8,193 nt of DNA, from assembly GCA_025929595.1 (NCBI GenBank), contig JAICQA010000113.1:1-8193 (forward strand), given 5' to 3'. Position numbers and translations under genes: made by a program. Origin of the DNA: Xanthobacteraceae bacterium (GTDB lineage Bacteria; Pseudomonadota; Alphaproteobacteria; Rhizobiales; Xanthobacteraceae). Under the pieces are notes generated by a model. It ran no database searches. It saw only the letters and a program-made list of their open reading frames with translations, and was not told the origin of the DNA. This document shows positions 4,471 through 8,193 of the stretch, one piece after another; the first letter of the stretch is position 1, and the number at the start of each line of letters is the position of its first letter.

Positions 4471-5768
4471 CCGAAGACGCGTTTGAAGATCATGTCGACC
4501 TGCGCCAGGTGCGGCGCCGTGTCGAAGCATTGGGCGATCTCGGTCTTGGTCAGCAGTTTCGCGACGTCCGCGTCGGCTTCGAGCAGGGTGCGGAAATCGC
4601 CTCGGCCTTCCCACACGGGCATGGCGTTGCGCTGCACGAGGACATAGGCGTCTTCGCGTGAGATGCCTTTTTTAGCGAGCGCGACCAGTACCTCGCCGGA
4701 ATAAACCAGCCCTTTGAGCTGATCGAGGTTCTTCTTCATGTTCTCCGGGTAGACCAGCAGCTTGTCGACGACGTCAGCCAGACGTGACAGCGCAAAGTCG
4801 AGCGTCACGGCTGCGTCGGGTGCGATCATGCGCTCGACCGAAGAATGCGAGATATCGCGCTCGTGCCAGAGCGTGACGTTCTCAAGAGCAGGGGTGACGA
4901 AGGCGCGCACCATGCGGGCGAGGCCGGTGAGGTTCTCGGTCAGCACGGGATTGCGCTTGTGCGGCATGGCCGAGGAGCCCTTCTGGCCGGGCGAGAAATA
5001 TTCCTCGGCTTCGCGGACTTCGGTGCGCTGAAGGTGGCGAATTTCGGTGGCGAGACGCTCGACCGACGAAGCGACGACGCCGAGCGTCGCGAAGAACATC
5101 GCGTGGCGGTCGCGCGGGATCACTTGCGTCGAGACCGGCTCCTGCGCGAGGCCGAGCTTCCTTGCGACATGCGCCTCCACACGCGGGTCGAGATGCGCGT
5201 AGGTGCCGACCGCGCCGGAGATGGCGCAGGTCGCGACTTCGCGGCGGGCGATCACCAGCCGTTCGCGTGCGCGGGAGAATTCCGCGTAAGCACCCGCAAG
5301 CTTCAAGCCGAAGGTCGTCGGCTCGGCGTGGATGCCGTGCGAACGGCCGACGCAGACCGTGTTCTTATGTTCGAGTGCGCGCCGCTTCAGCACCGCGAGC
5401 AGCCGGTCGAGATCGGCGATCAGGAGATCGGCCGAGCGCGTGAGCTGCACCGCGAGGCAGGTATCGAGCACGTCCGACGACGTCATTCCGAGATGGACGA
5501 AACGGGAGTCCGGCCCGACAAATTCCGCCAGATGCGTCAGGAAGGCGATGACGTCATGCTTCGTCTCGCGCTCGATCGCGTCTATGCGGGCGATGTCGAA
5601 CTTCGCGGCCTTGCCCTTCTCCCAGATCGTTTTCGCCGCTTCCTTCGGAATTTGGCCGAGTTCGGCCATGGCCTCGGCGGCATAGGCTTCGATCTCGAAC
5701 CAGATGCGGAATTTCGTCTCGGGAGACCAGATCGCAACGGCTTCGGGACGGCTGTAACGCGGGATCAT
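4467..5768 (-). CDS. purB: PurB, adenylosuccinate lyase
   Basis: PurB acts twice in purine synthesis: it releases fumarate from SAICAR to give AICAR, and from adenylosuccinate to give AMP. The 433-residue length is typical of the short, B. subtilis-type class. Visible motifs are K-H-D-V at 70-73 (catalytic-region His71), M-T-S-S-D at 95-99, G-R-S-H-G-I-H-A-E-P at 141-150 (second active-site His), and the fumarase/aspartase superfamily signature G-S-S-A-M-P-H-K-R-N-P at 264-274, which carries the flexible-loop catalytic Ser. The ATG at 5766-5768 lies 6 bases after the rpe stop, with no strong Shine-Dalgarno, so translation is probably coupled to rpe. At its 3' end it converges with the short SH3 gene so closely that both stops share the bases CTAG; no terminator fits between them. 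Confidence 0.97.
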   Translation of the reverse strand: MIPRYSRPEAVAIWSPETKFRIWFEIEAYAAEAMAELGQIPKEAAKTIWEKGKAAKFDIARIDAIERETKHDVIAFLTHLAEFVGPDSRFVHLGMTSSDVLDTCLAVQLTRSADLLIADLDRLLAVLKRRALEHKNTVCVGRSHGIHAEPTTFGLKLAGAYAEFSRARERLVIARREVATCAISGAVGTYAHLDPRVEAHVARKLGLAQEPVSTQVIPRDRHAMFFATLGVVASSVERLATEIRHLQRTEVREAEEYFSPGQKGSSAMPHKRNPVLTENLTGLARMVRAFVTPALENVTLWHERDISHSSVERMIAPDAAVTLDFALSRLADVVDKLLVYPENMKKNLDQLKGLVYSGEVLVALAKKGISREDAYVLVQRNAMPVWEGRGDFRTLLEADADVAKLLTKTEIAQCFDTAPHLAQVDMIFKRVFG

Positions 5769-5774
5769 GCTGGG

Positions 5775-6464
5775 TCAGGCAGCCTCGCCGCGCGCGAGCG
5801 CGGCGGCATGGCGGATGGCGGAGATGTTGGCGCGATAGGCGTCGGGCTTGCCGCCTTTGAAAACGGCTGAGCCTGCGACCAGCGAGTTTGCTCCGGCGGC
5901 CGCGACGAGGTTGGAGTTGTCGGCGGTGACGCCGCCATCGACCTGTAAATCGATCGGGCGGTTGCCGATCATCTGCCGCACCGCACGGATTTTCGGGAGC
6001 ATCTCGCCAATGAACGACTGGCCGCCGAAGCCGGGGTTGACGGTCATGACGAGGACGAGATCGACCTTGTCGAGCACATACTCGATGGTGCTCTCGGGCG
6101 TCGACGGGTTCAGCGCCACGCCCGCGCGCTTGCCGAGGCTGCGGATGACCGAGAGCGAACGGTCGAGATGCGGACCGGCCTCGGGGTGAATCGTAATCGT
6201 ATCGGCGCCGGCCTTGGCGAAGGCCTCAAGGTATGGGTCGGCGGGCGCGATCATCAGGTGGCAATCGAGCGGCTTCTTCGTCACCGGGCGGAGCGCCTGC
6301 ACGACGGCCGGACCAATGGAAATGTTCGGCACGAAGTGCCCGTCCATCACATCGACATGGATCCAGTCGGCGCCGCCGGCGTCGATCGCGCGCACCTCGT
6401 CGCCCAGCCGCGCGAAGTCGGCGGCGAGGATCGAGGGGGCGATGACAAGCGGCTGAGTCGGCAT
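5775..6464 (-). CDS. rpe: Rpe, ribulose-phosphate 3-epimerase
   Basis: Interconverts ribulose 5-phosphate and xylulose 5-phosphate in the pentose phosphate (and, where present, Calvin) pathway. The 229-residue TIM-barrel protein shows all key sites: A-P-S-I-L at 9-13 (active-site Ser11), H-V-D-V-M-D-G at 36-42 (metal and catalytic His36 and Asp38), C-H-L-M at 68-71 (His69), V-N-P-G-F-G-G-Q at 142-149 (phosphate side) and V-D-G-G-V at 175-179 (catalytic Asp176). A longer open frame reaches 6533 through a TTG, but the ATG at 6462-6464 gives the standard N-terminus M-P-T-Q-P-L-V-I-A-P-S-I-L. No Shine-Dalgarno is seen; a small hairpin (6473-6489) lies where one would be. It sits between the transporter gene (43 bases upstream) and purB (6 bases downstream), so a three-gene operon is likely. 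Confidence 0.97.
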   Translation of the reverse strand: MPTQPLVIAPSILAADFARLGDEVRAIDAGGADWIHVDVMDGHFVPNISIGPAVVQALRPVTKKPLDCHLMIAPADPYLEAFAKAGADTITIHPEAGPHLDRSLSVIRSLGKRAGVALNPSTPESTIEYVLDKVDLVLVMTVNPGFGGQSFIGEMLPKIRAVRQMIGNRPIDLQVDGGVTADNSNLVAAAGANSLVAGSAVFKGGKPDAYRANISAIRHAAALARGEAA

Positions 6465-6472
6465 GGCGTATG

Positions 6473-6489
6473 GCGTGGCAGTACCACGC
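6473..6489 (-). other. Small hairpin just upstream of the rpe start codon
   Basis: On the rpe strand, GCGTGG-TACTG-CCACGC forms a 6-base stem with a 5-base loop that ends 8 bases before the ATG. There is no T-run, so it is not an obvious terminator. It overlaps the usual ribosome-binding region. Confidence 0.4.
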
Positions 6490-6507
6490 GGGTCGGGCGG
6501 ACGGCAA

Positions 6508-7464
6508 TTACGGACGCAAAATACGCTGAACAAGTGGATACAGCAGCCACGGCGCCAGATAGATCGGCAACTGGGCGACCGCGATATAGAGCCAGACCGT
6601 ATCGGAGACGCCGCTCGCCGCCGCCAGCATCAGGCCCATATTGCGCATGCCGGCCGAGACGCCGATCGTTAACGCGCGTTCACGGCCGAGCGCCCAGAAG
6701 GCGGCGGCCGTTACCCCGCCGAGCGCGAAGGCGATCAGGAAGCTCAGCGCGAGGAGTGCCAGCACTAAGAGCGGATCGCTCAGTGCCGTATAGGTGACGA
6801 TCCCCATGATGGAGGCCGCGAACACGAACAGCACGATCACGTTCAGCCCGTCGATGTGCTCGCGCCACGCGCGCACGCGCTCGTCGCCGGTAAAGTGACG
6901 GATGACGCGAGCGATGACGAAGGACCCGCCAAGAAAGAAGGCGAGGCGCAAGGCGAGGGAAGTCGCGTCGATCGGCAACGCATCGCCTGCGAATGTTGCG
7001 GCGAAGAACGGCGCACCGAGCGGCGTGAACAGGATTGCCGAGACGAGGACGGCCAGCGCAAGCGGTACGTTGAGCGCCAGGAGCGCGGCGAAAGCCGGCG
7101 CCGACATAATGGGCGGGGCCGCGGCCTGAAGGATCAGCGCAAAAGAAAGATCACGCCACAGCGGGCCGCTGCCGGTGTTTGAATAAAGAAGACCGAGCGC
7201 GAGCGGCGTCACGATCATCATGAAGCCTACGGCGACGAGCAGGAGGCGGAACTGTTTGCCCCGGAACTGCCCGCGAAAGACCGAAGGTTCGACGCGCAAG
7301 AACGCGAGGATCAGGAGCAGGAAGATTGACGGGCCGACCAGCGGCCGCAACAGGTCCGAGAGTTGCGGAACGGCGAGGCTGAGGAAGATCGTGACCGCGA
7401 CCGCGCGCGTACCGTTGCGACCAAGCCAGGCCAGCGCATTGGCGGCGAGCGCGATCGGACCCAT
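6508..7464 (-). CDS. BASS-family (bile acid:sodium symporter-like) membrane transporter
   Basis: A very hydrophobic 318-residue inner-membrane protein with about nine or ten likely membrane segments, among them residues 21-38, 44-57, 72-94, 106-126, 132-150, 206-224, 230-258 and 288-312. Two features recall the BASS family: the A-A-A-P-P-I-M-S-A-P-A-F segment at 114-125, followed by the N-V-P-L-A helix, and G-V-S-A-G-M-R-N-M-G-L-M-L-A at 268-281, which resembles the broken-helix sodium-site region. Family members move bile acids, pyruvate, pantothenate or other organic anions with sodium; the substrate cannot be told from sequence. The start is well supported by GGAGA 6 bases before the ATG. 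It is divergent from the FAD oxidoreductase (93 bases between starts) and probably heads a transporter-rpe-purB run. The family call is moderate; an unrelated ten-helix permease is the alternative. Confidence 0.8.
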   Translation of the reverse strand: MGPIALAANALAWLGRNGTRAVAVTIFLSLAVPQLSDLLRPLVGPSIFLLLILAFLRVEPSVFRGQFRGKQFRLLLVAVGFMMIVTPLALGLLYSNTGSGPLWRDLSFALILQAAAPPIMSAPAFAALLALNVPLALAVLVSAILFTPLGAPFFAATFAGDALPIDATSLALRLAFFLGGSFVIARVIRHFTGDERVRAWREHIDGLNVIVLFVFAASIMGIVTYTALSDPLLVLALLALSFLIAFALGGVTAAAFWALGRERALTIGVSAGMRNMGLMLAAASGVSDTVWLYIAVAQLPIYLAPWLLYPLVQRILRP

Positions 7465-7557
7465 TCTTCTTCTCCGCGCCCGGTATGCAGCCCGGACATT
7501 GTGCTTGGCAGGCGGGGCGCAGTATCACGATAGGCGGAATCGAGGAAAGGGCCGGCG
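7465..7557. promoter_or_regulatory. Divergent promoter region, transporter and FAD oxidoreductase
   Basis: These 93 bases must carry the promoters for both divergent genes. On the plus strand, a weak pair TTGTGC (7499-7504) and TATCAC (7523-7528) is spaced by 18 bases. I see no convincing pair on the minus strand. The ribosome binding sites are clear: GGAGA (7475-7471, minus) and AGGAAAGG (7543-7550, plus). Confidence 0.35.
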
Positions 7558-8193
7558 GTGGCGAAACGGGACGTTCTGGTACTGGGCGCCGGCATGGTCG
7601 GCGTGTCGGCGGCTCTGCATCTGACCAAGCGCGGTGTCTCGGTGACGCTGGTCGACCGGCGCGGCGCCGGTGAAGAGACCTCCTACGGCAACGCCGGGCT
7701 GATCGAGGCGAGCCGCATGATGCCGATCGCCTTCCCCCGCGATTTCCGGGACCTCATTCGTTACGGCCTCGGCTTCACGCCGCATGCGAATTTTCACTGG
7801 GCGGCGCTGCCGGGGCTCGCGCCGTTTCTGCTGCGCTACTGGGCGGCGTCGCGCGCCGACCGGCTCGACGCGTCGGCGCGTGTGCTCCGGCCGATGCTCG
7901 CGGCGGCGCCTGCCGAACATGCAGACTTGGCGGGGGAAGCGGGTGCGTCGCGGCTCATCCGCAAGGCGGGCCTGCTGAAAGTGTTTCGCAGCGAAAGCGG
8001 CGCCGACGAGTCCGCGGTCGATCGTGCCTTCGCCGACGAGTTCGGCGTGCCGTACCAGACGCTCAATCGCGACGAGGTGCTGGTGCGCGAGCCGCACCTG
8101 CAGCCCGTCTTCAAAAGCGGGCTGCTCTGGCCCGAGACCGGCAATTGCTCGGATCCCGGCGGGCTCGTGAAAGCCTATGCGTCGCTGTTCGAA
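7558..8193 (+). CDS. DadA-like FAD-dependent amino-acid oxidoreductase (partial, N-terminal 212 residues)
   Basis: The N-terminal half of a DAO-family flavoenzyme, cut by the right edge; full members are about 410-430 residues. Residues 6-33 form the FAD-binding Rossmann motif (V-L-V-L-G-A-G-M-V-G-V-S-A-A-L then V-T-L-V-D, with Asp33 for the adenosine ribose). The T-S-Y-G-N-A-G-L-I segment at 41-49 is typical of D-amino-acid dehydrogenase (DadA) relatives, as is the S-G-L-L-W-P-E-T-G-N-C-S-D-P-G-G region near 187-203. Such enzymes oxidise amino acids, often D-amino acids, to keto acids and pass electrons to the respiratory chain at the inner membrane; the substrate here is unknown. The start is a GTG: an in-frame stop (7531-7533) excludes any earlier ATG, and AGGAAAGG (7543-7550) sits 7 bases upstream. 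It is divergent from the BASS-like transporter, which might move a related substrate (inference only). Confidence 0.9.
   Translation, partial: MAKRDVLVLGAGMVGVSAALHLTKRGVSVTLVDRRGAGEETSYGNAGLIEASRMMPIAFPRDFRDLIRYGLGFTPHANFHWAALPGLAPFLLRYWAASRADRLDASARVLRPMLAAAPAEHADLAGEAGASRLIRKAGLLKVFRSESGADESAVDRAFADEFGVPYQTLNRDEVLVREPHLQPVFKSGLLWPETGNCSDPGGLVKAYASLFE

Noticed and set aside
3468..4661. Plus-strand open frame of 397 codons in another frame across both SH3 genes
   Set aside because: It runs through a coding region, a promoter, the second SH3 gene and into purB, and shows no family motif; a by-product of high GC.
4845..5870. Plus-strand open frame of 341 codons opposite purB
   Set aside because: It is the complement of PurB, which has all its catalytic motifs.

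Overview
The window looks like chromosomal core sequence from a high-GC alphaproteobacterium of the order Hyphomicrobiales (Rhizobiales), probably near Bradyrhizobium, Rhodopseudomonas or Xanthobacteraceae. The basis is the purC-purS-purQ order, a divergent DUF1476 gene (ATPase zeta subunit, an alphaproteobacterial family), the protein sequences as I remember their relatives, and two promoters of the alphaproteobacterial EcfG type. I see no mobile element, rRNA, tRNA, CRISPR array or phage gene.

Layout. Positions 1-1841 (minus strand) hold a purine-biosynthesis operon read purC, purS, an unrecognised secreted protein, then purQ, which is cut by the window edge. Positions 1842-2153 are a divergent intergenic region with a candidate purC promoter and a candidate promoter for the plus-strand gene at 2154-2477, the zeta inhibitor of F1Fo-ATP synthase. 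Positions 2690-4470 (plus) hold two tandem genes for exported proteins with a bacterial SH3-like domain: a 418-residue protein with a very long Arg-rich repetitive tail, and a 153-residue protein with a Tyr/Pro-rich tail. Positions 4467-7464 (minus) hold a second gene run: a BASS-like membrane transporter, rpe (ribulose-phosphate 3-epimerase) and purB (adenylosuccinate lyase). From 7558 to the right edge there is the N-terminal part of a DadA-like FAD amino-acid oxidoreductase, divergent from the transporter.

How it works together. PurC (SAICAR synthetase), PurS and PurQ (FGAM synthase subunits) and PurB (SAICAR and adenylosuccinate cleavage) are steps of de novo purine synthesis, here in two minus-strand groups separated by the zeta gene and the SH3 genes. 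rpe belongs to the pentose phosphate/Calvin pathway and so is linked to the ribose-5-phosphate and PRPP supply. The zeta protein restrains ATP hydrolysis by ATP synthase.

Most interesting observation. Each SH3 gene is preceded by a perfect match to the EcfG general-stress promoter (GGAAC-N16/17-CGTT), about 36 bases before its start codon. I found no other match with this spacing in a by-eye scan of the window. This predicts that the two exported proteins are a stress-induced envelope pair. The first carries a previously unremarked 11-residue repeat that may form a long rigid helix. Nothing here looks like a wholly new defence or mobile system.
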